Source of the DNA: Oscillospiraceae bacterium
GTDB taxonomy: Bacteria; Bacillota; Clostridia; Oscillospirales; Ruminococcaceae
Length of the DNA stretch: 64,000 nucleotides
Reading direction: 5' to 3'
Assembly (NCBI GenBank): GCA_004557855.1
Contig: SFFJ01000001.1
Coordinates: 76,709-140,708, forward strand
The notes beneath the pieces are model-generated. The model searched no databases and was not told the origin of the DNA. It was given only the letters and a program-made list of their open reading frames with translations. Positions 8,986 through 17,581 of the stretch are shown in pieces. A program made the position numbers and the translations under genes. Each line of letters begins with the position of its first letter. Within the stretch, counting starts at the first letter, position 1.

Positions 8986-9046
8986 GTTTTCCTCCTCGTA
9001 CTCCTCTATATAACGGTTGCGGGAACCGAAAGTCACAGGCAAAAAT

Positions 9047-9073
9047 AAAAAAAGCGCCGGTTTCAGAGGCGCT
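9047..9073 (-). terminator. Terminator of the EamA/M16 transcription unit
   Basis: AGCGCC/GGCGCT hairpin followed by TTTTTTT on the minus strand, about 115 nt beyond the EamA gene stop. Confidence 0.8.
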
Positions 9074-9187
9074 TCTTTCGTTCCCCTTTCAGGGGAGCCC
9101 TTACGATTATAGCACTATCGGGCAGGGCATGGCAAGGGGGAAAGCGATATAATTTCCCCCGAAATTTTTAGCGATAAGCGCCAAAAG

Positions 9188-10096
9188 CTACGGCTTTTCC
9201 CCGGCACGCCGCCCGGATATGATGACCCCTCCGACAATCAGCAGCGCCCCCACGATGGCCGTCCAGCTCATCGGCTCCCCCAAAAGGAAGTGCGAGGCCA
9301 CAATGGTGATAAAGGGCTGGAGATAGATATAGTTATTGGCGCGCACCACCCCCAGCCGGCTGATGACGGTATTCCACATGGCAAAGCAGACGGCACTGCC
9401 CAGCACCGCCAGAAACAGGATGCAGAAAAGCATTTTGGGCTGCGCCAGCGGCGCCAATGGAATGGCAAGCTCCCCGCGGGCCGCCAGCAGCGGCACCGCA
9501 GTCACCACCCCGTACAGCATCACCCGCCGCGCCAAAAGGATGCCGTCCATATGGCCGGGCAGCCGCTTGATGAGGACGGAATAGCACGCCCAGCTCCCCG
9601 CCGCCAGCAGCGAAAGCAAATCACCCAGCGGGCTTAATTTCAGCACGAATGCGCCGTTGAGCACCACCAGCACCACCCCGGCCATCGCCACGGCAAAGCC
9701 CGCCCATACCGTCATATGCAGCTTTTCATCCCCGGTGAAAAAGTGTGCCAGAATGGAGGTGAGAATGGGCGCCATCGCCACAATGATGCTGACATTGGCG
9801 GCAAAGGTATGCTGCAGGGCGGTATTTTCGGTCCAAAAGTACAGTGTCCCTCCCAAAATGCCCATCAGCAGGAAGGTCAGCTCTCCCCTGCCCTGCCAGC
9901 GCAGCGGGCGGGGGCGCAGCAGCCACAGCACAAAATAGGCCAGTACAAAGCGCATCAGCATGACCTGCGCCGGGGTGTAGTAGGCCAGCAGCTCCTTGCT
10001 GCAAACGAAGGTGGTCGCCCAAACGGTACACACCAGCAGCGCCATCATATGCGCCCCGATTTGACGGGATTTTATTTCACGGTTCGCAGTTGTCAT
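9188..10096 (-). CDS. EamA/DMT family transporter
   Basis: A 302-residue inner-membrane protein with ten hydrophobic segments arranged as two EamA repeats (about residues 14-140 and 155-295). Each repeat ends with the usual E-P motif, for example LGEPMSWTAIVGALLI in the second half. Drug/metabolite transporters of this type move amino acids, nucleotides or other small metabolites, often outward; the substrate is unknown. It is the last gene of a long minus-strand run and is followed by a terminator. Confidence 0.88.
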   Translation of the reverse strand: MTTANREIKSRQIGAHMMALLVCTVWATTFVCSKELLAYYTPAQVMLMRFVLAYFVLWLLRPRPLRWQGRGELTFLLMGILGGTLYFWTENTALQHTFAANVSIIVAMAPILTSILAHFFTGDEKLHMTVWAGFAVAMAGVVLVVLNGAFVLKLSPLGDLLSLLAAGSWACYSVLIKRLPGHMDGILLARRVMLYGVVTAVPLLAARGELAIPLAPLAQPKMLFCILFLAVLGSAVCFAMWNTVISRLGVVRANNYIYLQPFITIVASHFLLGEPMSWTAIVGALLIVGGVIISGRRAGEKP

Positions 10097-10111
10097 AGGG
10101 TTCGGGTCTCC

Positions 10112-11389
10112 TTATTGCACGCCCTGCGGCCGGATGACCGAAAGGGCGCTGTTGGCGGGGTCGTAGTCCTCCCGCAGGCGCTGCTCCAGCTCCTCCACCG
10201 TGGCGGAGCGCAGGATCTCCAACGGGTAGTAGATATCCTTCATGCCCGAAAAATGGGCGGCGGCCATCAGCCCGGCGATGGATTCCGCCCGGCCGTACAG
10301 CCCGATGGTTCTTCCGTAGTTGGCACGGCGGCAGCGGGTAAAATCCCCCTGCGGGATGCCGTCCCTTTGCAGCGCCGTCACCCGTTCGCACAGGGCGTCG
10401 TACACCGCCTGCGGCCGGCGGCTTTCGCCGTCAAACATGGCACAGATGAAATCCCTGCCGGCCATCACCTCGCTGCCGAAGGTCGCATTGATCTCCCCCG
10501 CCTCGTACAGGCTGCGGTACAGGTCGGTCGTTTCTCCGCAGATGAGGTCCAGCAGCAGCTCATCCAGCAGGCGGTGGCGCATATTTTCCTTTTCGCCGCC
10601 CTCCGCCTTAAAGCCGACCTGAAAAATCGGCGTGGCGATGGGCATTTCCTGCTCGCAGTAGTGGGTCTTTACCGTTTTCGGCTCCTCTGCCGTCAGCGGC
10701 TCGGCCGCCTTTTTCCCGGTGGGGAAATACCGTTCGGCCAGCTCCAGCACCGTTTCCTCCTCAAAGCAGCCCGCCACCGAAAGCACCATGTTGCCGGGGC
10801 AGTAAAAGCGTTCATAGCAGCGGCGCAGCAGGGCAGCGTCGATCTCCGCAATGGACTCCTCGGTCCCGGCAATATCCACCCGGACGGGGTGTCGGTGGTA
10901 CATGGCCTGCAAAAGGTTGGCCGTCACCATCCATTCGGGGCTGTCCCGGTACATCCGCAGCTCCTCGGCTATTATGCCCCGTTCCCGCCGGACGGAACCC
11001 GCCGTAAAGTAGGGGGTCGCCACAAAGTCCAAAAGCACCTCCAGCGCCTGCGGGAAGTTTTCGGTACAGCTGAAATAGTAGGCGGTCTTATCAAAGGCGG
11101 TAAAGGCATTGGCGGCGGCGCCCAGCGCATCAAACCGCTGCATGGCGTCCCCGTAGGGGCAGTCAAACATCTTATGCTCCAGATAGTGGGCAACACCGGC
11201 GGGCAGCGGCACCTCCCGGCCCCGCATCCGGTAGCCGGTATCGATGGAGCCGACCCCGACGGTGAGCATGGCATAGGCGGTGACAAAGCCGGGCATCCGG
11301 CACATCTGCACCGTCAGGCCGCCGGGCAGGGTGACGGTGCGGGTGCTTTGCCCCAGCAGCGCCGAGCAATGGATCACATCAGTTTTCAT
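10112..11389 (-). CDS. M16 family metallopeptidase, catalytic subunit (YfmH-like)
   Basis: A 425-residue zinc peptidase. The inverted zinc motif HYLEHKMF (HxxEH, about residues 65-72) and a downstream glutamate in the RGIIAEE stretch complete the M16 active site. The length and the pairing with a motif-less partner encoded directly upstream match the YfmF/YfmH arrangement of Bacillus. The ATG at 11389 overlaps the end of that partner by 11 nt, indicating translational coupling. It probably degrades short peptides; the natural substrate is unknown. Confidence 0.88.
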   Translation of the reverse strand: MKTDVIHCSALLGQSTRTVTLPGGLTVQMCRMPGFVTAYAMLTVGVGSIDTGYRMRGREVPLPAGVAHYLEHKMFDCPYGDAMQRFDALGAAANAFTAFDKTAYYFSCTENFPQALEVLLDFVATPYFTAGSVRRERGIIAEELRMYRDSPEWMVTANLLQAMYHRHPVRVDIAGTEESIAEIDAALLRRCYERFYCPGNMVLSVAGCFEEETVLELAERYFPTGKKAAEPLTAEEPKTVKTHYCEQEMPIATPIFQVGFKAEGGEKENMRHRLLDELLLDLICGETTDLYRSLYEAGEINATFGSEVMAGRDFICAMFDGESRRPQAVYDALCERVTALQRDGIPQGDFTRCRRANYGRTIGLYGRAESIAGLMAAAHFSGMKDIYYPLEILRSATVEELEQRLREDYDPANSALSVIRPQGVQ

Positions 11390-12677
11390 CGTCGTCCTCC
11401 CCCTTTCCCGCCGCCTGCAAAAAGAATACGGTATCAAGAGAAAGCGCCGCCGCAGCCGCCGCAACCTCCTCCGCCGTCACCGCATCGATCTCCTCCTGAT
11501 CCTGCTGCGGGGTAACGGCATCGCCCATCAGCAGCCCGGAAAGATACCAGCCCTCGGTGCGGGCCAGGCTATCCCCGATGGAGGCAAGGGAGCTTTTAAA
11601 CGCCAGCTTGATATGGGAAAGCTCCTCCGGGGTGATATGCCCGGCGGCAAGGTCGGCTATTTCCGCTGAAATAGCGGCCTGCAGCCGTTCCCGGTTGGCC
11701 TCCTCCAGTCCGCATTCCACCAGTAATATCCCGGTAAGCAGGTTGATGCGTGCGCCGCAGTAATAACAGCAGCCCAGCTTTTCCCGCACATTGGTAAACA
11801 GCCGGGAGCCGGTGCTTCCCCCCAGCAGGGCAGTCATCACCCGGGCGGCGGTGCGTGCCCGGCGGCCCTGCGGCAGCCCGGTACGGTAGCCCAGCACCAG
11901 CTTGCTTTGGCTCATGGGCAGCTGCTCCCGCAGCTCGGTCACGGCGGCCGCCCGGCGGGGGAGCTGCTGCGGAGCGGGGCACAGCGGTGCCCGTTTTACC
12001 CCGCCAAACAGCCGGGTAAAGACCTCCTCGGCATAATCGGGGCTGCCGCACCCGCTGAAAAATATCTCGATGCGGGCGGTGGCGATGAGCTCCCGGTAGC
12101 GGTCGTAGGCTGCCTGCGGCGTCACGGCCAGCGCCTCCTGCACCGTGCCGTAGCGGGGCAGCGCAAAGCGGAACCCCTTTCCCATCCGGGCGGTGCAGCG
12201 CTGGGCGGCATAGCTGCGTTTATCGTTTATTTCGGCCTCTATCGTATCGATGAGATACTGCTGCTCCAGCCGGAAAGCCTCCTCCGGGAAGGCGCCATCC
12301 TCGGTTTTCGGCTCCAGCAAAATCTCCCCCAGCAGCTCGGCACATCCCCGGCTGATGCTCTCCCCCTCCAGCGCAAAGCGGTCATCCGCCCCGGTGATCG
12401 AAAAGGTAAGCAGCATATTTTCCCCGTGGCGGGAAACATCGGTATCCAGCACCGCCCCGTACAGGTCGGCCAGACGACATTCCAGCTCGGTCATATCCCG
12501 GCAGCGACGGCTGCCCATCCGCAGCAGGTATGCCGCCAGCACCGCAGCGGAGGTTTTCCCTTCGCAAAGCGGCGTGATGATGGTGACCGATATGCTGTTG
12601 TGATAAAATTTAGGGTCGTGAATGCGCGAAAACCATACGCCCTCGGCGATGGCCCGGCGCTGCAGGGGTTCAGTCAT
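11379..12677 (-). CDS. M16 family peptidase-like protein, non-catalytic partner (YfmF-like)
   Basis: A 432-residue M16 homologue that lacks the HxxEH motif at the expected position (the segment reads YLLRMGSRRCRD), as in non-catalytic partners of heterodimeric M16 proteases. The C-terminal half contains the R/Y pair segment (FTNVREKLGCCYYCGAR) that contacts substrate in the family. The start at 12677 has CAGGAG six nt upstream, better than the ATG 18 nt further up. It is encoded between the radical SAM gene and its catalytic partner. Confidence 0.85.
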   Translation of the reverse strand: MTEPLQRRAIAEGVWFSRIHDPKFYHNSISVTIITPLCEGKTSAAVLAAYLLRMGSRRCRDMTELECRLADLYGAVLDTDVSRHGENMLLTFSITGADDRFALEGESISRGCAELLGEILLEPKTEDGAFPEEAFRLEQQYLIDTIEAEINDKRSYAAQRCTARMGKGFRFALPRYGTVQEALAVTPQAAYDRYRELIATARIEIFFSGCGSPDYAEEVFTRLFGGVKRAPLCPAPQQLPRRAAAVTELREQLPMSQSKLVLGYRTGLPQGRRARTAARVMTALLGGSTGSRLFTNVREKLGCCYYCGARINLLTGILLVECGLEEANRERLQAAISAEIADLAAGHITPEELSHIKLAFKSSLASIGDSLARTEGWYLSGLLMGDAVTPQQDQEEIDAVTAEEVAAAAAALSLDTVFFLQAAGKGEDDDEN

Positions 12678-12696
12678 GGGGTTCTCCTGTGTCATG

Positions 12697-13599
12697 TTAT
12701 AGTCCCGTCCCGTCAAAGGGCGGGGTGTAGGCGGCGTCAGCGGAGCAACGCTCCTGGGTGTAGCCCAAAAAGCCCAGCTCCGCGGCACGATCGCAGACCT
12801 TGCGGTATTCGTAGGTAAATACCGGCCGCTGTAATTCCTTTATGGTGATGCCGGCGGGCGGGGTGTACTGGCTCATCAGGCTCATGCGGATCTCCCCGGG
12901 GGAGAATTCACCCGCCAGCCAGTCCAATAGCCGCAGGCTGTCCTTATGGGCGCCCGGCAGCACCAGATGCCGTACCACCATGCCGCCCTGCAAAATGCCG
13001 TTTTCATCAAACCGCACCGCCCCCACCTGCCGGAACATCTCCCGCAGGGCAAGGGATGCAACGGCAAAATAATCCGGAGCGGCGGAATACCGGGCGGATA
13101 ATTCGCTTGCGTAATACTTCAGGTCGGGCAGGTAGATCTGCACCTTTCCCGCCAGCTGCCGCAGCGTTTCCACCCGTTCATACCCGCCGGTATTGTATAA
13201 AACGGGGATGGTCAACTGACGGCCGCACAATGAAAGCGCCTCCGTGATCCACGGCAGGTACTGGGTAGGCGTGACCAGATTGATATTATACGCCCCCGCC
13301 GCCTGCAGTTCCGCGAAGATCTCCGCCAGCCGTTCGGGGGTGATGTCCTTTCCCTCTCCCCCGTGGCTGATGGATGCATTCTGGCAGAAAACGCAGCCCA
13401 GCGTACACCCGCAAAAAAACACCGTCCCGGAGCCCCGTTCGGGATCCTCCCCGCTGATGCAGGGCTCCTCCCACCGATGGAGGGCAGCACGGGCGGCACG
13501 CAGGGTATTGCCCGCCCCGCAGCGCCCGGTCGCCACACGGCGGTCTGCCCCGCAGCGGCGCGGGCACAGCTCGCAGTACGCCGGTATCGTCAATGCCAT
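12697..13599 (-). CDS. Radical SAM protein, PflA-related
   Basis: A 300-residue radical SAM enzyme with the [4Fe-4S] motif CTLGCVFC (CxxxCxxC, about residues 64-71). An N-terminal cysteine-rich segment (CELCPRRCGADR) is typical of the PflA-like group annotated as AmmeMemoRadiSam-type or pyruvate formate-lyase activating enzyme-like proteins. No glycyl-radical enzyme is nearby, so a PFL-activase role is not supported by context. It is part of the minus-strand run between tldE and the M16 pair. Confidence 0.85.
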   Translation of the reverse strand: MALTIPAYCELCPRRCGADRRVATGRCGAGNTLRAARAALHRWEEPCISGEDPERGSGTVFFCGCTLGCVFCQNASISHGGEGKDITPERLAEIFAELQAAGAYNINLVTPTQYLPWITEALSLCGRQLTIPVLYNTGGYERVETLRQLAGKVQIYLPDLKYYASELSARYSAAPDYFAVASLALREMFRQVGAVRFDENGILQGGMVVRHLVLPGAHKDSLRLLDWLAGEFSPGEIRMSLMSQYTPPAGITIKELQRPVFTYEYRKVCDRAAELGFLGYTQERCSADAAYTPPFDGTGL

Positions 13600-13627
13600 C
13601 TCTCCGCCCTCCTTCCTTCAGCACAAA

Positions 13628-13647
13628 GCCGCAGGAAACCCTGCGGC
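13628..13647. repeat. Small hairpin with the cloverleaf outer-stem sequence but no arms
   Basis: GCCGCAGG, loop AAAC, CCTGCGGC. The stem equals the core of the outer stem in cloverleaf copies A and D. It could be a deletion relic or a chance GC hairpin. The rest of the gap 13600-13786 shows no gene. Confidence 0.45.
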
Positions 13648-13786
13648 CCATATCACCCATACGAGCGGGCGCCCCTCCGCTAACGTCAGGGCCGACCGTT
13701 CGCTCCGCTCCCGGCAGCCCTTCCCCGCTGCGGTGCGCCCGCCCCGCAAATCCCGCCCACACTCCCTGCGGAGCGCAGGCCGGAAA

Positions 13787-15079
13787 TCACTTCACCGTTA
13801 CGCCGTCAAAGGCCGCCCACGGCAGCACCGTGCTGCCGTCGCAGGCCGTCTCCCGGCTGATGCCCCGGAGATTTTGCAGCAGTGCGGCAAAATTCCCGCT
13901 GATCATCGTCTCGGTCACGGCGCCCGCCAGCCGCCCGTCCTTAATGAGGAAGCTGTTTTTCGCCACGCCGTTAAAATCGCCGCTGGCGCCGGGCTGCCCG
14001 CCGGAAAACCGGTTGATGAGAATCCCGTTCTCGATCCCGGCAATCAGCTCCTCCAGGCTCTTTTCACCGGGCCGCAGGAAGTACGCCCCGCTTTGGTTGG
14101 CGGCACGGGTCCTGCCGGTCTTGCGGGCGGCGTATTCCGAAAGGCAGAAGCTCTCCAGCACGCCATCCCGCAGGATGACCCCGTTTTCGCTCTTAAAGCC
14201 GTTTATGTCAAAGCGCTCCCCGCAGACGATCCTCTCATCCAGCGGGCGGGTCTCCAGCGTGATCCCTTCGGATGCCACCTTTTGCCCCAGCTTATCCTTC
14301 CATATGCTCGTATCGCTGATGAGGGCATAGTCCCCGGCATAACAGCCCAGCGCCGTCCCGAGGAATTCCCCCATAAAGGCGGGGCTTACCAGCAGCGTCC
14401 CCTCGAACTTCTCCGGCACCGGGGCGGCGGTCAGATCGCCCTCGGCATCCCGCAGCAGGCGCCGCATCATATCCAGCTCCATCAGCGGGCGGTCCAGCTG
14501 TTCGGTCAGGTGATAGGTCCCGTTAAAGGAGCCGGCCTTCTCACCCTCGTGGGCGGAAAACATGGTGCTGACGACATAGGCGCCGTTCTGGTAGCGCATC
14601 TCCACGCCGTTGGTGTTCATCAGCAGGATATCATCATGGTCATACTTTGCAATCAGCTGCTCCATGTTGATTTTGGGATATTCGGTGTGCAGGGTGTCCA
14701 TATATTCCCGCAGGCGGTCGAACAGCAGGTCCCGGTCGGGGGTCAGCACCCCGGCGGTAAAGCTCATATTTTCCGCCTTCGGCGCAATGCTTTCCGCTTC
14801 ATCGGGCTGGGCGGCCAGCACCGCCGCCATGCAGTCGGCAACGGCTGCGTCTATCGTCTCTTTTTCGCAGGAATTGATATGGATATTGCCGGTTTTCTGC
14901 TCCTTGATCGCCTTGAGGGAAAGCCCGCTCTTAAACCCGGAGCGCATGAGGCTGAATTCCCCGCCGTCGATATTCATTTCATCTATTTTGCCGGTGGTCA
15001 CCAGTACGGCGGCATCATCGGCGCCGGCCTTTTGCAGCTGCTCCAGTACGTAGGCGGCCGCGTCTTTTTGGTTCATCAT
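13787..15079 (-). CDS. pmbA: TldE/PmbA family metalloprotease subunit
   Basis: A 430-residue protein of the TldD/PmbA family lacking the HExxxH motif, so it is the TldE-type subunit of the TldD/TldE protease. In other bacteria this complex trims modified peptides such as microcin B17 and degrades unfolded short peptides. It lies 10 nt downstream of tldD on the same strand, the usual pair. The ATG is the first of two adjacent ones at 15079. Confidence 0.92.
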   Translation of the reverse strand: MMNQKDAAAYVLEQLQKAGADDAAVLVTTGKIDEMNIDGGEFSLMRSGFKSGLSLKAIKEQKTGNIHINSCEKETIDAAVADCMAAVLAAQPDEAESIAPKAENMSFTAGVLTPDRDLLFDRLREYMDTLHTEYPKINMEQLIAKYDHDDILLMNTNGVEMRYQNGAYVVSTMFSAHEGEKAGSFNGTYHLTEQLDRPLMELDMMRRLLRDAEGDLTAAPVPEKFEGTLLVSPAFMGEFLGTALGCYAGDYALISDTSIWKDKLGQKVASEGITLETRPLDERIVCGERFDINGFKSENGVILRDGVLESFCLSEYAARKTGRTRAANQSGAYFLRPGEKSLEELIAGIENGILINRFSGGQPGASGDFNGVAKNSFLIKDGRLAGAVTETMISGNFAALLQNLRGISRETACDGSTVLPWAAFDGVTVK

Positions 15080-15089
15080 GCTGTTCCCC

Positions 15090-16475
15090 TCACTTTCCCG
15101 CTACATTCACTTTGCACTTTACGGCAGGGCCGCCCATGCCCACCGGCATCGGCTGCTTTTTCCCGCAGGTACCGCTGCAGGTCCACGCCATATCGTCGCT
15201 CAACATATCCACGGTCTGCAGCATCTGGAACGCCACCCCGGAAATGGTGGTATCCCGGATGGCCCGTCCCAGCTTGCCGTTTTTGACCTCATACCCCATC
15301 ATGATCCCGAACATGAATTCCCCGGTGGTATCGGCCTGGCCGTTATTGGTCCGGGTAAAATAATACCCGTCATCGATGGCCGCGATCATATCCTCCAGCT
15401 TATCCCTGCCGGGCAGTATGGCGGTATTTCTCATGCGGATCAGCGGTTCATCGCTGTAAGCATAGCCGCGGGCGTTGCCGTGCGGCTCCATCCCGAAGCG
15501 CAGGGCGGTCTCCCGGCTGTTCATATAGCCCACCAGTATGCCGTCCCTGATAAGCACCTCATCGCAGGCCGGGGTGCCCTCATCATCCACATAGACGGGC
15601 AGCGGGGCACGGCTGCCGTCGGGGAGGGTGTGGGCAAAATCCACCAACGTGACGAGGTCGGAGGCGACCCGCTTGCCGAGGCTGTGCGCCGCCACCGAGC
15701 CGCCCAATACAAGGTCGGCCTCCACGGTATGTCCTACCGCCTCATGCGCCAGGATACCGGCAAGGTCGGGGGCCAGCACTACATCCTTCAGGCCGGCGTT
15801 GGTAAAGACGCCCTCCCGCTTTCTCATCAGCTGCTCCACCTGCTCATCCAGCTTGGCGTAATACATCGCCGGGTCGGTAAAGTAGTCAGTCAGAATACCC
15901 TCACCGCCGCCGATCACATTAAAATACTCCACCGGCATCCCGTCATCGGCCTCTGCCGTCAGCCGGACGATCAAATGGGTGCGGGGACGGATGCTGTGGC
16001 TGTCGGTGCCGTCGCTCACGGTCAGCAGCTTTTCCATGCAGTCATGACGCAGCACCACCTGCCGGCTTTGCAGGGCGGGATATTTGCGCTTCAGGTAGTC
16101 GTCCATCGCCCGCACAAATTCTATGTAGTCCTTCTGCGGGATGTCGGTATACTCCCGATCCACCGCCTTGCGTCCGCCGGGCAGTACCGGCAGGGCGGGG
16201 GCGTTTTTCTTCACCCGGCTATCCAGAAAAAGCGCGTTTTCCTCGGCGGCCTTCAGCACCCGCCGCACGCTTTCCTCATCGTATTCCACCGCACTGGCAA
16301 AGCCGTAAACCCCGTTACGGTACACCCGTGCGGAAACACCGCCCTGCTGGGCGCGGGCATTGCTGATCAAATCCCCGTTCAGCATGGCCACCGCCCGGCT
16401 GGTATTCTGCTGCGCACGCAGCTCCGCATGGCCGGCAAGCCCGGCCGCAAAGGGCGAAAGATAATCCTTCAGCAT
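15090..16475 (-). CDS. tldD: TldD family zinc metalloprotease, catalytic subunit
   Basis: A 461-residue TldD with the metal motif HEAVGHTVEAD (HExxxH, about residues 234-244) and the C-terminal cysteine segment AWTCSGTCGKKQPMPVG conserved in the family. It should form a heterodimer with the downstream TldE. The gene overlaps the end of mnmA by 7 nt, so the tld pair is translated in the same operon as the tRNA thiolase. Confidence 0.95.
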   Translation of the reverse strand: MLKDYLSPFAAGLAGHAELRAQQNTSRAVAMLNGDLISNARAQQGGVSARVYRNGVYGFASAVEYDEESVRRVLKAAEENALFLDSRVKKNAPALPVLPGGRKAVDREYTDIPQKDYIEFVRAMDDYLKRKYPALQSRQVVLRHDCMEKLLTVSDGTDSHSIRPRTHLIVRLTAEADDGMPVEYFNVIGGGEGILTDYFTDPAMYYAKLDEQVEQLMRKREGVFTNAGLKDVVLAPDLAGILAHEAVGHTVEADLVLGGSVAAHSLGKRVASDLVTLVDFAHTLPDGSRAPLPVYVDDEGTPACDEVLIRDGILVGYMNSRETALRFGMEPHGNARGYAYSDEPLIRMRNTAILPGRDKLEDMIAAIDDGYYFTRTNNGQADTTGEFMFGIMMGYEVKNGKLGRAIRDTTISGVAFQMLQTVDMLSDDMAWTCSGTCGKKQPMPVGMGGPAVKCKVNVAGK

Positions 16476-17557
16476 GTTGGTTCCTCCGTATCTAATATCG
16501 TTGCGCCGCCGATGACCGTATCACCGCGGTAAAAAACCATCGTCTGGCCGGGTGCAGGGGCGCGCTGTGCTTCGGTAAAATCCACCCGGACGCTGCCGGG
16601 TACGGGGCCGGGGCGAAGGACCGCCGGGGCGGCCCGGTGGGCATAGCGGATCTTCACCTCCGCCTCCATCGGCCCGGTCAGCCCCTCTACGGCGATCCAG
16701 TTTGCATCCCCGCCGTAAACGGTGTGCCGGAACAGCTCCCCTTCATCGGTAGTCAGCTCCACGGTGTTCTGCCCGGCATCGATGCGCCGCACATAGGCGT
16801 GGCACCCCAGCGAGATCCCCAGGCCCTTGCGCTGCCCGATGGTATAGTGGGTAATGCCCTTATTCTCCCCCAGAACGATCCCGTTCTCATCGATAAACCG
16901 TCCTTTTGGCAGCTCCTGCCCCGTCCACCGCCGCAAAAATGCAGGGTAGTCGCCATCCGGCACAAAGCAGATATCCTGGCTGTCCGGCTTTTTAGCCACC
17001 ACCAGTCCGCTTTCCTCGGCAATCGCCCTGATCTGCGGCTTGGAGTATTCCCCCAGCGGCAGCCGCAGCATCGCCAGCTGCTCCTGCGTCAAATGGCACA
17101 GCACGTAGCTCTGGTCCTTTTCCGGGTAGATGCCCCGGCGCAGCTCCCACCGCCCGGTGGCGTCATTGTAGCCGCAGCGGGCATAGTGGCCGGTCGCCAT
17201 CAGGTCAAAGCCCAGCTCCTTCAGCTTATGGCTGAACGCCCCGAATTTAATATACCGGTTGCAGTTGATGCAGGGGTTCGGCGTCCGCCCGTGCAGGTAT
17301 TCCTCCGCAAAGGGCGCAACCACCTTTTCCCGGAACAGTTCCTTATAGTTGATAACATAATGCGGGATGCCCAGCTGCTCACACACAAATGCCGCATCCC
17401 GCACATCGTCGGCGCTGCAGCACCCGGAGTCCCCTGCCGGGTCATCCCACAGCTTAAAGGTCACGCCGGTGACGTCATACCCCTGCCGCAGCAGCAGGCA
17501 GGCCGCAACGGAGCTATCCACCCCGCCGCTCATACCCACCATGATCTTCCGTCCCAT
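16469..17557 (-). CDS. mnmA: tRNA-specific 2-thiouridylase MnmA
   Basis: Catalyses ATP-dependent 2-thiolation of U34 in tRNA Lys, Glu and Gln. The 362-residue length is standard. The PP-loop SGGVDSSV is at residues 10-17. The catalytic cysteines are in NPCINCN (about residue 106) and SQDICFV (about 205), and the C-terminal beta-barrel follows. It lies between murJ and tldD in a tightly spaced minus-strand run. Confidence 0.97.
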   Translation of the reverse strand: MGRKIMVGMSGGVDSSVAACLLLRQGYDVTGVTFKLWDDPAGDSGCCSADDVRDAAFVCEQLGIPHYVINYKELFREKVVAPFAEEYLHGRTPNPCINCNRYIKFGAFSHKLKELGFDLMATGHYARCGYNDATGRWELRRGIYPEKDQSYVLCHLTQEQLAMLRLPLGEYSKPQIRAIAEESGLVVAKKPDSQDICFVPDGDYPAFLRRWTGQELPKGRFIDENGIVLGENKGITHYTIGQRKGLGISLGCHAYVRRIDAGQNTVELTTDEGELFRHTVYGGDANWIAVEGLTGPMEAEVKIRYAHRAAPAVLRPGPVPGSVRVDFTEAQRAPAPGQTMVFYRGDTVIGGATILDTEEPTC

Positions 17558-17581
17558 CGGCGCACCTCCTTTTTGTCTTTT

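Noticed and set aside
12697..13599. Pyruvate formate-lyase activating enzyme
   Set aside because: The radical SAM motif fits the wider family, but no glycyl-radical enzyme is nearby and the N-terminal cysteine cluster belongs to another subgroup.
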